In this document: positions 8,331 to 17,391 of the stretch, one piece after another
How positions within the stretch are numbered: position 1 is the stretch's first letter
How the letters are laid out: the number at the start of each line of letters is the position of its first letter
Assembly: GCF_002272745.1 (NCBI RefSeq)
Contig: NZ_NPBD01000002.1
Span: 186,001-250,000 of the forward strand
Direction: 5' to 3'
Source of the DNA: Terribacillus saccharophilus
GTDB lineage: Bacteria > Bacillota > Bacilli > Bacillales > Amphibacillaceae
DNA: 64,000 nt
Translations under genes and position numbers: made by a program
The notes under the pieces: generated by a model
Databases searched by the model: none
Told to the model about the DNA's origin: nothing
The model's input: only the letters and a program-made list of their open reading frames with translations

Positions 8331-9456
8331 CAATATGTTGTCTCAAGAAGAGATAGATGCATTATTAAATGGAACATCCGACAATTCAAACAGCACAGAT
8401 GATGAGCAGCTCCTCCCTGAGGAAGATTTGAATAGTATGGAAGTTGATGCACTAGGTGAGATTGGCAATATATCGTTTGGCAGTTCAGCAACAACACTAT
8501 CGACACTTTTGAATCAAAAAGTCGATATCACGACGCCAAAAACTGCTGTGATAAATAGATCGGAATTATATGATAAGTTTCCGCAGCCGAATGTGGCGAT
8601 TGAGGTCAGTTATACAGAAGGATTCGCCGGGGCCAACCTTTTTGTTATTAAACAGAGTGATGCAGCTATAATTGCAGACTTGATGCTCGGCGGTGACGGG
8701 AACACTCCTGCTGAAGAATTCAATGAAATTCATCAGAGTGCTGTACAAGAAGCAATGAATCAAATGATGGGCGCAGCTGCTACGAGTATGAGTACTGTAT
8801 TCAGCAAAAAGATTGATATTTCTCCGCCATCAATTGCACTGATGGATCTTTCTGCTGGTACTGGGGCCGAAAAACTGCCTGAGGATGAACAACTAGTAAG
8901 TGTCTCCTTTGATTTAAAGATTGGTAACTTGATAGATTCTTCTATCATGCAGCTTTTGTCGACAGAATTTGCCAAGGATATGGTGAACGAGCTGCTTCAT
9001 CCAGCTCCCGAAGAGCCAGAAGCTGCAGCTGTACCACAGCAACCAGCTCCGAGCCAGCCTCAGCCAACTATTCAGGAAGCACCAATGCAAACGATGCAGC
9101 AAACTGCACCGCCGCGGCCAGCTCCGCCTGCACCGAATGTGCAGCAAGCAGCATTCACGAGCTTTGATACACCAGCAACTCCGCCTGCTGAGCAGCCGCG
9201 CAACCTTGACTTGCTGATGGATATACCGCTAAAAGTATCGGTTGAGCTTGGCAGGACAAAACGCACCATCAAGGAAATCCTTGAGCTTTCTGTCGGTTCC
9301 GTTGTGGAATTGGACAAGCTTGCCGGAGAACCGGTGGATATACATGTAAATGATAAATTGATAGCTAAAGGCGAAGTAGTCGTTATCGAAGAGAATTTCG
9401 GTGTGCGCGTTACTGACATCTTAAGCCAAACAGACAGATTGAAATCAATTAACTAA
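8323..9456 (+). CDS. fliY: Flagellar motor switch phosphatase FliY
   Basis: Gram-positive counterpart of FliN fused to a CheC-type phosphatase; it sits in the C-ring and dephosphorylates CheY-P. Three parts are visible. The N-terminal CheY-binding peptide is LSQEEIDALLNG. The CheC-like domain has two intact (S/D)xxxExxN centres (DALGEIGN and SAVQEAMN). After a Pro/Gln/Ala-rich linker (about residues 225-295) comes a FliN domain beginning LLMDIPLKVSVELG. Start ATG 8323 follows a G-rich site and gives 377 aa. Both phosphatase centres look functional because their Glu and Asn are retained. Confidence 0.97.
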   Translation: MSDNMLSQEEIDALLNGTSDNSNSTDDEQLLPEEDLNSMEVDALGEIGNISFGSSATTLSTLLNQKVDITTPKTAVINRSELYDKFPQPNVAIEVSYTEGFAGANLFVIKQSDAAIIADLMLGGDGNTPAEEFNEIHQSAVQEAMNQMMGAAATSMSTVFSKKIDISPPSIALMDLSAGTGAEKLPEDEQLVSVSFDLKIGNLIDSSIMQLLSTEFAKDMVNELLHPAPEEPEAAAVPQQPAPSQPQPTIQEAPMQTMQQTAPPRPAPPAPNVQQAAFTSFDTPATPPAEQPRNLDLLMDIPLKVSVELGRTKRTIKEILELSVGSVVELDKLAGEPVDIHVNDKLIAKGEVVVIEENFGVRVTDILSQTDRLKSIN

Positions 9457-9482
9457 TTTGACCATTGAGAGGAAGAGAAAAT

Positions 9483-9845
9483 ATGGGAAACAGAATTTTA
9501 ATCGTAGACGACGCTGCATTCATGCGCATGATGATCAAGGATATTTTAACTAAGAACGGCTTTGAAGTAGTGGGGGAAGCACAAGATGGACAGCAGGCAG
9601 TAGAAAAATACAAGGAACTAACTCCGGATCTTGTGACGATGGATATCACAATGCCTGAAATGGATGGAATCGCTGCGATGAAAGAAATCAGAAGTCAATA
9701 TCCTGATGCAAAAGTCATCATGTGTTCTGCGATGGGCCAGCAAGCGATGGTTATCGATGCTATACAAGCAGGTGCGAAGGACTTTATTGTCAAACCATTC
9801 CAAGCAGATCGCGTTGTAGAGGCAATTCAAAAAGCATTAAGCTAA
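9483..9845 (+). CDS. cheY: Chemotaxis response regulator CheY
   Basis: Single-domain receiver, 120 aa, that carries the chemotactic signal from CheA to the motor. Phospho-acceptor D54, the acidic pocket D9/D10, S82 and K104 are all present (IVDDAAFMR, TMDITMP, CSAMGQ, VKPF). Start ATG 9483 follows GAGGAAGAG; an in-frame TTG at 9465 would add six residues before the domain and is unlikely. It sits between the switch genes fliM-fliY, which bind and dephosphorylate it, and the export gate genes. Confidence 0.98.
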   Translation: MGNRILIVDDAAFMRMMIKDILTKNGFEVVGEAQDGQQAVEKYKELTPDLVTMDITMPEMDGIAAMKEIRSQYPDAKVIMCSAMGQQAMVIDAIQAGAKDFIVKPFQADRVVEAIQKALS

Positions 9846-9861
9846 AAAAGGTGAGTAGGAA

Positions 9862-10548
9862 ATGATGAAAAGAACAGTCTGGGCATGCATGCTCGTCGTA
9901 TTGCTGCATCTTATCCTTTCTCCTGTTTCTGCCGAAGCGGCAGCAAGCGTGGAGGATTGTTTAAAAGAAGGTGCAGCCCAATCAGATGACTGCAAAGATA
10001 TGAATGAAGCCGGAAACCAACAAGAAAATACACCAACAGTAGATTCGGCTGATTCAGCAGCTGGAGGCACATCGACCTTCCTGAATCTGGTCAAGCTTGC
10101 ATTGGCTCTAATCGTCGTGCTCGGACTGATCTATGTCCTACTGAAGTTTTTAAATAAGCGGAATCGGCTGTTTCAGCAGGTACGGGCTATGGAGAACATA
10201 GGCGGTATTGCACTAGGTAACAACAAATCCGTACAGATTGTCCGGGTCGGTGAAAAAGTATTTATGCTGGGTGTCGGAGACAATGTCGATTTGCTTACAG
10301 AAATTAAGGATGAGCAAACGATTAAGGAACTGTCAGAACAGGATCAGCAGGAAATGAAGGCATCTGCCCTGCTGGCGAACATTCTGCCGAACAGAAAACA
10401 GCAGCAAGAAGAGAAGCAGCAAGACAAACCGGAACAAAATGAATCTGCTAGCAATTTCCAGGATCTTTTCAAAGAGGAAATAGGGAAGCTGAAGCAGTCA
10501 AGAAATAGGTTGAAACAGCAGCAAAGGAAGGATACAGACAATGAATGA
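9862..10548 (+). CDS. fliO: Flagellar biosynthetic protein FliO (FliZ)
   Basis: Membrane protein, 228 aa, that helps assemble the FliP ring of the flagellar export gate; it is called FliZ in B. subtilis. It has a cleavable-looking signal sequence (residues ~1-28, ending VSAEAAA), a short extracytoplasmic acidic stretch with two Cys, a transmembrane helix at about 75-95 (LVKLALALIVVLGLIYVLL) and the cytoplasmic FliO motif VRAMENIGGIALGNNKSVQI. The tail is Gln/Lys/Glu rich. Two adjacent ATG codons (9862, 9865) are possible starts. It overlaps fliP by 8 nt. Confidence 0.94.
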   Translation: MMKRTVWACMLVVLLHLILSPVSAEAAASVEDCLKEGAAQSDDCKDMNEAGNQQENTPTVDSADSAAGGTSTFLNLVKLALALIVVLGLIYVLLKFLNKRNRLFQQVRAMENIGGIALGNNKSVQIVRVGEKVFMLGVGDNVDLLTEIKDEQTIKELSEQDQQEMKASALLANILPNRKQQQEEKQQDKPEQNESASNFQDLFKEEIGKLKQSRNRLKQQQRKDTDNE

Positions 10549-11206
10549 TTTTATCAATATATTTTCTGGAACCGACCCCGAGAATGTATCTACCTCGGTC
10601 AAATTGCTGTTATTATTGACTGTTTTTTCCCTGGCACCAGGAATACTGATTCTGATGACCTGCTTTACACGGATTGTGGTAGTTCTATCGTTTGTACGAA
10701 TGAGTTTAGGTACACAGCAGACACCACCGACGCAAGTTTTGATCGGAATTGCATTATTCATGACTTTCTTTATCATGGCGCCGACTTTCAATGAGATAAA
10801 TGATCAGGCTATTACGCCGTTGATGAATGATGAAATATCACTAGATGAGGCTTATACAGAAGCGAGCGGTCCGATCAAGATGTTCATGGCGGAAGAAACG
10901 CGACAAAAGGATTTATCTTTATTTATGAATTATGCCGGTATCGAAAGACCGGAATCAGTCGAAGATATTCCGCTAACAACGCTTGTACCGGCCTTTGCAA
11001 TCAGTGAGTTGAAGACGGCCTTCCAAATGGGTTTCATGATCTTCATCCCTTTCCTTGTTATTGATATGGCAGTAGCAAGTATCCTCATGTCGATGGGTAT
11101 GATGATGCTGCCGCCAGTAATCATTTCATTACCATTTAAAATTTTGTTATTCATCTTGGTAGATGGCTGGTATCTGGTCACATCCTCGTTACTGCGAGGG
11201 TTTTAG
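10541..11206 (+). CDS. fliP: Flagellar export gate protein FliP
   Basis: Integral membrane subunit, 221 aa, that forms the FliP5-FliQ4-FliR1 core of the type III export gate. The family signature LILMTCFTRIVVVLSFVRM, followed by SLGTQQTPPTQVLIG, is in the first third, and MMLPPVIISLPFKILLFILV is near the C-terminus. Four hydrophobic segments are apparent. There is no separate long signal peptide as in enterobacteria. It overlaps fliO upstream and precedes fliQ by 22 nt. Confidence 0.97.
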   Translation: MNDFINIFSGTDPENVSTSVKLLLLLTVFSLAPGILILMTCFTRIVVVLSFVRMSLGTQQTPPTQVLIGIALFMTFFIMAPTFNEINDQAITPLMNDEISLDEAYTEASGPIKMFMAEETRQKDLSLFMNYAGIERPESVEDIPLTTLVPAFAISELKTAFQMGFMIFIPFLVIDMAVASILMSMGMMMLPPVIISLPFKILLFILVDGWYLVTSSLLRGF

Positions 11207-11228
11207 CAAATGAAGGAGCGTAACGTTT

Positions 11229-11498
11229 ATGAGCAGTGAATTTGTTATTTCCATCGCAGAACGCGGAATTTATACAGTGCTGATTGTCAGTGGACCTTTG
11301 CTTATTCTGGCACTTGCTGTCGGGTTGATTGTCAGTATATTTCAAGCAACGACACAAATACAGGAACAGACGCTAGCGTTTATTCCTAAAATAGTTGCTG
11401 TATTAGTAGGTTTGGTTTTCTTTGGTCCCTGGATGCTGACAAGAATGGTCGAATTCACCGCAGGTATCCTTGAGAATCTGGATCGGTTTGTGGGCTGA
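11229..11498 (+). CDS. fliQ: Flagellar export gate protein FliQ
   Basis: Small gate subunit of 89 aa with two transmembrane helices (about 13-38 and 53-75). The signature is LLILALAVGLIVSIFQATTQ followed by IQEQTLAFIPKI. It packs with FliP and FliR in the membrane export channel. The binding site GAAGGAG precedes ATG 11229. It lies between fliP and fliR with gaps of 22 and 4 nt. Confidence 0.97.
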   Translation: MSSEFVISIAERGIYTVLIVSGPLLILALAVGLIVSIFQATTQIQEQTLAFIPKIVAVLVGLVFFGPWMLTRMVEFTAGILENLDRFVG

Positions 11499-11502
11499 GT
11501 AG

Positions 11503-12282
11503 ATGCTGTCGCAAATTGATTATACCGTTGTACCAGCATTTGCATTAATTTTAGTTCGTCTTGTTGCTTTTTTTGTTACGGTACCTCTGTTTTCTTACAG
11601 AAACGTACCAACAACATTCAAGATTGGCTTCAGCTTCTTCCTTGCCATGATTATTTTCTTTACGATCGATCGGCCGACAGTTCCAGTTGACCACACGTAT
11701 TTTCTATTACTTTTTAAGGAGGCAATGGTAGGACTGTCAATCGGACTGCTCGCTTTCATAGTTATCCAAGCAATCAATGTTGCTGGAGGATTAATCGACT
11801 TTCAGATGGGTTTTGCAATTGCCAATGTCATTGATCCTGTTACAAGAGCTCAAAGTCCTCTTACGGGGCAATTTCTTTATACGATTGCTACGCTGTTCCT
11901 GCTGTCTGTCAATGGTCATTTGCTCTTGATTGATGGTATTTTTTACAGTTATCAGCTTATTCCATTGGATGAGATGGTACCATTCGGTGATCAGTCGATT
12001 GTAGAACTGGTGCTCCGTTCCTTCAGCCAAATGTTCCTTATTGCATTCCAGATGAGCATCCCTCTTGTCGGATGTTTGTTTCTGGTCGATGTAGCTATTG
12101 GGATAGTTGCTAGAACAGTACCGCAGCTGAACGTATTTGTCGTAGGTCCTCCTATCAAGATATTAATAGCTTTTGTACTGCTGTTCCTATCAATGGGTAT
12201 CTATATGACAGTAGTTCGGCAGTTGTTCGACTATATGCTTGTAACAATGCGCGATCTGATGGTGCTGTTTGGAGGGGCTTAA
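11503..12282 (+). CDS. fliR: Flagellar export gate protein FliR
   Basis: Third gate subunit, 259 aa, with about six hydrophobic segments. Conserved features include the N-terminal FALILVRLVAFFVTVPLFSY, the GGLIDFQMGFAIANVIDP loop (about 90-108) and VGPPIKILIAFVLLFLSM near the end. FliR threads through the FliP/FliQ ring and contacts FlhB, whose gene starts on the base after the fliR stop. No truncation or unusual insertion is seen. Confidence 0.97.
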   Translation: MLSQIDYTVVPAFALILVRLVAFFVTVPLFSYRNVPTTFKIGFSFFLAMIIFFTIDRPTVPVDHTYFLLLFKEAMVGLSIGLLAFIVIQAINVAGGLIDFQMGFAIANVIDPVTRAQSPLTGQFLYTIATLFLLSVNGHLLLIDGIFYSYQLIPLDEMVPFGDQSIVELVLRSFSQMFLIAFQMSIPLVGCLFLVDVAIGIVARTVPQLNVFVVGPPIKILIAFVLLFLSMGIYMTVVRQLFDYMLVTMRDLMVLFGGA

Positions 12283-13362
12283 ATGAAATATCGTTTGGAC
12301 CTGCAGTTTTTCGCTGGTGAAAAGACAGAGAAAGCAACTCCTAAAAAACAGCAGGATACTAGGAAAAAAGGACAAGTGGCCAAGAGTCAGGATGTCAATA
12401 CTGCAATATTACTTTTATTCTCTTTAGGACTCTTAGCGTTGATGGGCGGTTATTTTAAGGACCAGTTCCTCCAGCTTTTCACACATGTATTCAGTCACTA
12501 TCTCACCCAGGATATTACTGCGAATACTGTGCAGACACTGCTTGTGGAGATGAGTATATCTCTTGCGAAAATAGTCGGTCCGGTGATGGGGATTGCTATT
12601 CTGGCTGGATTGGTCTCCAATTTCGCGCAGTTCGGATTGCTTTTCAGCGGGGAAACAATCAAGTTTGACTTAAAAAAAATTGATCCAATTCAAGGAGCAA
12701 AACGGATTTTTTCAGTCCGGGCTTTGGTCGAACTACTAAAATCCTTGCTCAAGATTGGATTGGTAGGAGCGGTAGCATTTTATGTACTTTGGCAGAACAT
12801 GGATACGGTTATGACTATGTTCACAAAGTCTCCTGAAAATGCAATGCAGTTTTTTGGAAAGATAACGTTAAACATGGGTTTTGCAGCAACCATTGCCTTG
12901 TTATTTGTTGCAGTGCTGGATTATGCATATCAGCGATTTGACTTTGCAAAGAACATTCGGATGTCCAAGCAGGACATCAAGGATGAGTATAAGAATATGG
13001 AAGGAAATCCTTTGATTCGTTCCAAAATTAAAGAAAAGCAGCGCCAAATGTCCATGATGCGTATGATGAGCGAGGTTCCAAAAGCAGATGTAGTTATCAC
13101 GAACCCAACCCACTTCGCAATTGCTATTAAATATGACGACACGAAGTCGGATACACCGATCGTCATAGCGAAAGGTATGGATCATGTAGCACTGAAAATC
13201 AAGGAAATAGCTAAAGCGAACAATGTGACAATGGTAGAAAACAGACCGCTGGCACGCGGATTATATAAGAATGTGGAGCTGAACCAGCCGATACAGGAAG
13301 AATTCTTCCAGGCGGTTGCGGAAGTGCTCGCCTTTGTTTACCGCACGGAGCGTAAAATGTAA
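12283..13362 (+). CDS. flhB: Flagellar export switch protein FlhB
   Basis: Export gate component that changes substrate class when FliK signals hook completion. It has four transmembrane segments in the first ~210 residues and a cytoplasmic domain carrying the self-cleavage motif NPTH (in VVITNPTHFAIAIKYD, around residue 271-274). Autoproteolysis between Asn and Pro is established for the family. The length of 359 aa is normal. ATG 12283 abuts the fliR TAA directly, so translation is probably coupled. Confidence 0.97.
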   Translation: MKYRLDLQFFAGEKTEKATPKKQQDTRKKGQVAKSQDVNTAILLLFSLGLLALMGGYFKDQFLQLFTHVFSHYLTQDITANTVQTLLVEMSISLAKIVGPVMGIAILAGLVSNFAQFGLLFSGETIKFDLKKIDPIQGAKRIFSVRALVELLKSLLKIGLVGAVAFYVLWQNMDTVMTMFTKSPENAMQFFGKITLNMGFAATIALLFVAVLDYAYQRFDFAKNIRMSKQDIKDEYKNMEGNPLIRSKIKEKQRQMSMMRMMSEVPKADVVITNPTHFAIAIKYDDTKSDTPIVIAKGMDHVALKIKEIAKANNVTMVENRPLARGLYKNVELNQPIQEEFFQAVAEVLAFVYRTERKM

Positions 13363-13380
13363 GAGAAGAGGAATTACAAC

Positions 13381-15414
13381 ATGAAACTTAAGGATATGTC
13401 AGTACTTATAGCAGTAATATTAGTGATCGTCATGCTGATCATTCCGTTGCCGGATTGGCTTCTGAGCATTCTAATCCTGACGAATATCTCGCTTGCTTTG
13501 ATTGTCATTCTGGTGGCGATGAATACGGAGGAAGCACTGCAATTCTCGATCTTCCCTACTCTCTTACTTTTGCTTACGCTCTTCAGGTTGGCATTGAATA
13601 TATCGACGACAAGAGCAATCCTTTCCGAAGGCCATGCCGGCGGTGTAGTAGAGACTTTCGGCAGCTTTGTAATCGGCGATAATCCGCTTGTTGGGTTTGT
13701 TGTATTTATCATTTTGGTTATCATCCAATTTCTGGTCATCACGAAGGGTTCGGAGCGAGTATCTGAAGTAGCTGCCCGGTTCACACTTGATGCGATGCCA
13801 GGGAAGCAGATGAGTATCGATGCCGATTTGAATGCTGGCATGATATCAGATGTAGAAGCCAAAAAGCGCCGTGCAAAAGTGGAGAATGAAGCAGATTTCT
13901 ACGGAGCGATGGATGGTGCGAGTAAGTTCGTAAAAGGTGATGCCATTGCCGGAATCATCATCGTATTGATCAATATTGTATTCGGCTTGATCATCGGGAT
14001 GATGCAAATGGGCATGAGCTTCCAGGATGCCATAAATACGTTTATGCGTCTTACTATCGGTGATGGGCTAGTTACACAAATTCCCGCTATTTTGATTTCT
14101 ACCGCAACAGGTATTGTGGTGACACGGGTAGCTTCAGAAGGAAACCTGGGCAGTGACGTAACGAAACAGCTGTTCCGATATCCAAGTCTGTTATATATCG
14201 CAGCGGGGACAATTTTCATGCTCGGTTTAACACCAATCAACTTTTTCCTGACAACTACAATTGCCGCTATTCTTGCTGGAACTGGTTTATTCTTGTCCAA
14301 CATTCAGAAAAAGCAGGAGACTGTTGCAGAAGTGACCGAGGAAGTGCAAGAAGAAACGACGATGAAGTCTTCGGACAATGTTGTGAATCTGTTAAGTATG
14401 GATCCTATCGAATTCGAATTCGGTTATGCGCTTATACCGCTTGCAGATACGAATCAAGGTGGGGATTTGCTGGATCGGATTGTCATGATCCGTAAACAGC
14501 TTGCCATCGAACTTGGTATTGTTATTCCGGTTGTCCGGATACGCGATAATATTCAGCTCGGTCCCAATGAATATCGTCTGAAGATAAAGGGCAACGAAGT
14601 CGCAGCTGGAGAGGTTCTACTGGACCACTACTTAGCGATGAGTCCGGGTGTGGAAGATGATGGACTGGATGGAATTGAAACACTTGAACCAGCTTTCGGG
14701 CTGCCAGCTAAGTGGATCAGTGAGGAGACGAAGGACGATGCTGAGCTATCAGGCTATACGGTCGTTGATCCTCCTTCTGTCGTATCGACCCATCTCACAG
14801 AAACCATTAAGCGCCATGCACATGAACTGCTTGGAAGACAAGAAACAAAGCAGCTTATCGATCACTTAAAGGAATCGTACCCAATCTTGGTGGAGGAAGT
14901 TACACCAGAGCCGCTTTCAGTCGGAGATGTGCAAAAGGTATTGGCAAAACTGCTGCGTGAGCATGTATCGGTTAGAAATCTGCCGGTTATTTTCGAGACG
15001 TTGGCTGATTTTGGCAGGATGACGACAGATACAGATCTGCTGGCAGAATATGCGCGACAAGCACTTGCACCGCAAATCACGAAGCAATATGTTCAAAACA
15101 GTCAGCCACTGCAGGTCATAACCGTCTCTGGAGCTGTTGAGAAGGTCATAGCAGATCATATCCAGCAAACAGAACATGGAAATTATTTATCTCTAGATCC
15201 GGAATCACAGCAGAAAATCGTACAGTCAGTTATGGAGCAAGCAGAACGTCTGTCGTTAAGAGAAGAAACAGTCATTGTTTTGTGCTCTCCTACGATCCGG
15301 ATGTATGTTCGTCAACTGCTTGATCGCAGTTTGCCGCATGCAGTGGTTCTATCTTACAACGAATTGGATAATACAACAGAAATCAGGAGTGTCGGGATGG
15401 TGAATGTCGCATGA
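13381..15414 (+). CDS. flhA: Flagellar export protein FlhA
   Basis: Largest gate subunit, 677 aa, forming the nonameric cytoplasmic ring that docks chaperone-substrate complexes and using proton flow. The N-terminal ~300 residues hold about eight transmembrane helices and the FHIPEP-family signature VSEVAARFTLDAMPGKQMSI (about 120-140) with DADLNAGMISDVEA. The soluble C-terminal domain follows an acidic linker (EEVQEETTMKSSDN). The 3' end overlaps flhF by ATGA. Nothing unusual is seen. Confidence 0.98.
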   Translation: MKLKDMSVLIAVILVIVMLIIPLPDWLLSILILTNISLALIVILVAMNTEEALQFSIFPTLLLLLTLFRLALNISTTRAILSEGHAGGVVETFGSFVIGDNPLVGFVVFIILVIIQFLVITKGSERVSEVAARFTLDAMPGKQMSIDADLNAGMISDVEAKKRRAKVENEADFYGAMDGASKFVKGDAIAGIIIVLINIVFGLIIGMMQMGMSFQDAINTFMRLTIGDGLVTQIPAILISTATGIVVTRVASEGNLGSDVTKQLFRYPSLLYIAAGTIFMLGLTPINFFLTTTIAAILAGTGLFLSNIQKKQETVAEVTEEVQEETTMKSSDNVVNLLSMDPIEFEFGYALIPLADTNQGGDLLDRIVMIRKQLAIELGIVIPVVRIRDNIQLGPNEYRLKIKGNEVAAGEVLLDHYLAMSPGVEDDGLDGIETLEPAFGLPAKWISEETKDDAELSGYTVVDPPSVVSTHLTETIKRHAHELLGRQETKQLIDHLKESYPILVEEVTPEPLSVGDVQKVLAKLLREHVSVRNLPVIFETLADFGRMTTDTDLLAEYARQALAPQITKQYVQNSQPLQVITVSGAVEKVIADHIQQTEHGNYLSLDPESQQKIVQSVMEQAERLSLREETVIVLCSPTIRMYVRQLLDRSLPHAVVLSYNELDNTTEIRSVGMVNVA

Positions 15415-16514
15415 AAATGAAGAAGTATACAGCCGACACAATGCCCGAAGCAATGATTCAGATTAGACGTGAACTAGGTAAGGATGCAGTCATCCTTCGA
15501 ACAAAAGAACTGACAAGCGGCGGATTTCTCGGACTCTTCAAGAAGAAGCGAATTGAAGTCATTGCGGCATTGGATCAGCAGGATCTTAATAGCAGCAATC
15601 GTAACGAGCGAAAGCCAGCTGTTTCATCCACAATGGCTCTTGAAAAGAAAGAGACGAACCAAGCTGAAACGGATTTATCAGCAGAAATTGCGGCTCTCAA
15701 AAAGGAATTAAGGTCTGCGTTTTCTAACCAGACCCGTCATTATGCATTGCCGATACAAGGTCTATATGATCGGCTTCTGCACAATGAGGTCCATGCCCAG
15801 ATTGCTTCTGGACTTATGGAACGGCTCATGGAAGAAGCTTCGAGTAAAGATGTCGAACAAGTGCTGCTTAATACGTTGGTGGAACGTTTTGAAAAGGTCC
15901 AGCATCCTGCACAGTTCGATAAGAAATTCATACATCTTGTAGGTCCAACTGGGGTAGGGAAGACGACAACGATAGCCAAGCTTGCTGCGAAGAGTGCTTT
16001 AGTAGATAAAAAAAGAGTTGCTTTTATTACGACTGACACTTATAGAATTGCGGCTATCGATCAGTTGCGCACATACGCCAAAATATTGGAAGCTCCGCTT
16101 GAAGTTGCTTATTCGCTTGAAGATTATCAAGCTGCTAGAGAGAAGCTTGCAGATTATGATTTAGTATTCATCGATACAGCAGGAAGAAACTTCAAGGATT
16201 CCTCTTATGTAAAAGAGCTGGAGCGTACGCTTGACTTGCAGCATGAAGCGGAGACGTATTTGACTTTGTCCATAACAACAAGAGCTAGTGATCTGTCTGA
16301 GATTTATGATCAGTTTGCACACTTGCCGATAAAGCAGTTCATTTTCACGAAATTAGATGAAGCCAGCCGCTACGGAGGCATCTTAAACCTGATTCAGCAA
16401 GCACATATCGGTGTAGCGTATCTAACACACGGCCAGGATGTACCAGATGATATTATCGCACCATCTGCTTCTTACTTGGCAAAACGTGTGATGGAGGCGA
16501 CAGCCCGTGCATGA
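15411..16514 (+). CDS. flhF: Flagellar placement GTPase FlhF
   Basis: SRP-family GTPase, 367 aa, that sets the number and position of flagella. It has a basic N-terminal B domain, a helical N domain (about 85-170) and the G domain with G1 GPTGVGKTTTIAKLA (~178-192), a conserved DTYRIAAIDQL segment, G3 DTAGRN (~255) and G4 TKLDEAS (~313). ATG 15411 overlaps the flhA stop. FlhG, the ATPase that stimulates FlhF GTP hydrolysis, is encoded next and overlaps by 8 nt. Confidence 0.97.
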   Translation: MKMKKYTADTMPEAMIQIRRELGKDAVILRTKELTSGGFLGLFKKKRIEVIAALDQQDLNSSNRNERKPAVSSTMALEKKETNQAETDLSAEIAALKKELRSAFSNQTRHYALPIQGLYDRLLHNEVHAQIASGLMERLMEEASSKDVEQVLLNTLVERFEKVQHPAQFDKKFIHLVGPTGVGKTTTIAKLAAKSALVDKKRVAFITTDTYRIAAIDQLRTYAKILEAPLEVAYSLEDYQAAREKLADYDLVFIDTAGRNFKDSSYVKELERTLDLQHEAETYLTLSITTRASDLSEIYDQFAHLPIKQFIFTKLDEASRYGGILNLIQQAHIGVAYLTHGQDVPDDIIAPSASYLAKRVMEATARA

Positions 16515-17391
16515 CCAAGCGGCTAAACTCCGGGCAAATGTGCAGCGCATGTCAATTGGACGCACCATAGCTGTTGCCAGCGGAAAGGGCGGAGTCGGAA
16601 AATCGAATTTCGCTCTGAACTTTTCGTTAGCTTTAAGCAAGCTTGGAAAATCAGTCTTGCTAATCGACTTGGATTTAGGAATGGGCAACATTGAAATATT
16701 GCTAGGCACTTCGGCCAAGCATACATTTGTAGAAATGATTCAGAACCGTTTAAAACTTGAACAGATTGTGGAAGCAGGACCCGATGGTCTCGACTTCATT
16801 GCTGCAGGTGCTGCGATGAATGAATTCTTTCATATGGACGGTGACGGATTCGCGCATTTCCAAACAGAGTTTGAAAGAGCGCAGCAAATCTATGACTTTG
16901 TGTTCCTTGATATGGGAGCTGGATTAACGGAAGAGAGTGCATCTTTCATCTTAGCAGCAGATGAAAGTATCGTTGTAACTACAACTGAACCTACCAGCAT
17001 GATGGACGCATATGCTCTGATCAAACATATCAAGCAGCGGAATGCTGATTTGCCGATGTATCTGCTTGTAAATCGGGCAATGGACAAGCGTGAGGGGCAG
17101 GATATAGCAGCTCGGATGAAGGAAGTGATACGGACATTTCTTCATACTGAGATAATGCTTTTGGGAATCTTGCCTGAGGACAAGCAGGTTCCTAAATCGG
17201 TCAAAATGCAGGAACCATTCATAAATCAAAAGGATACAAAAGCGGGAACTAGCATAAAGCAGCTCGCAGCCACCTATCTGAAACCTGCAGCAGAAACAAC
17301 AGCTAAAGAAAGAACATCTTTTATAGGCAGATTAAGAGATATTTGGACGGGAGGAACTCGCAATGGGAAAAATCCGCGTTTTAGTCGTTGA
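16507..17391 (+). CDS. flhG: Flagellar number regulator FlhG (MinD/ParA-type ATPase)
   Basis: MinD-like ATPase, 294 aa, formerly ylxH, that activates FlhF and helps pattern flagella. A deviant Walker A motif KGGVGKSN with the signature lysine lies at ~25-32, LIDLDLGMGNIEILLG at ~55-70, and DMGAGLTEES acts as the Walker B region. The N-terminal segment upstream of Walker A (DQAAKLR) resembles the activator helix that stimulates FlhF. Start GTG 16507 is 9 nt after GGAGG (16493-16497). The 3' end overlaps cheB by 29 nt, the largest overlap in this operon. Confidence 0.96.
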   Translation: MHDQAAKLRANVQRMSIGRTIAVASGKGGVGKSNFALNFSLALSKLGKSVLLIDLDLGMGNIEILLGTSAKHTFVEMIQNRLKLEQIVEAGPDGLDFIAAGAAMNEFFHMDGDGFAHFQTEFERAQQIYDFVFLDMGAGLTEESASFILAADESIVVTTTEPTSMMDAYALIKHIKQRNADLPMYLLVNRAMDKREGQDIAARMKEVIRTFLHTEIMLLGILPEDKQVPKSVKMQEPFINQKDTKAGTSIKQLAATYLKPAAETTAKERTSFIGRLRDIWTGGTRNGKNPRFSR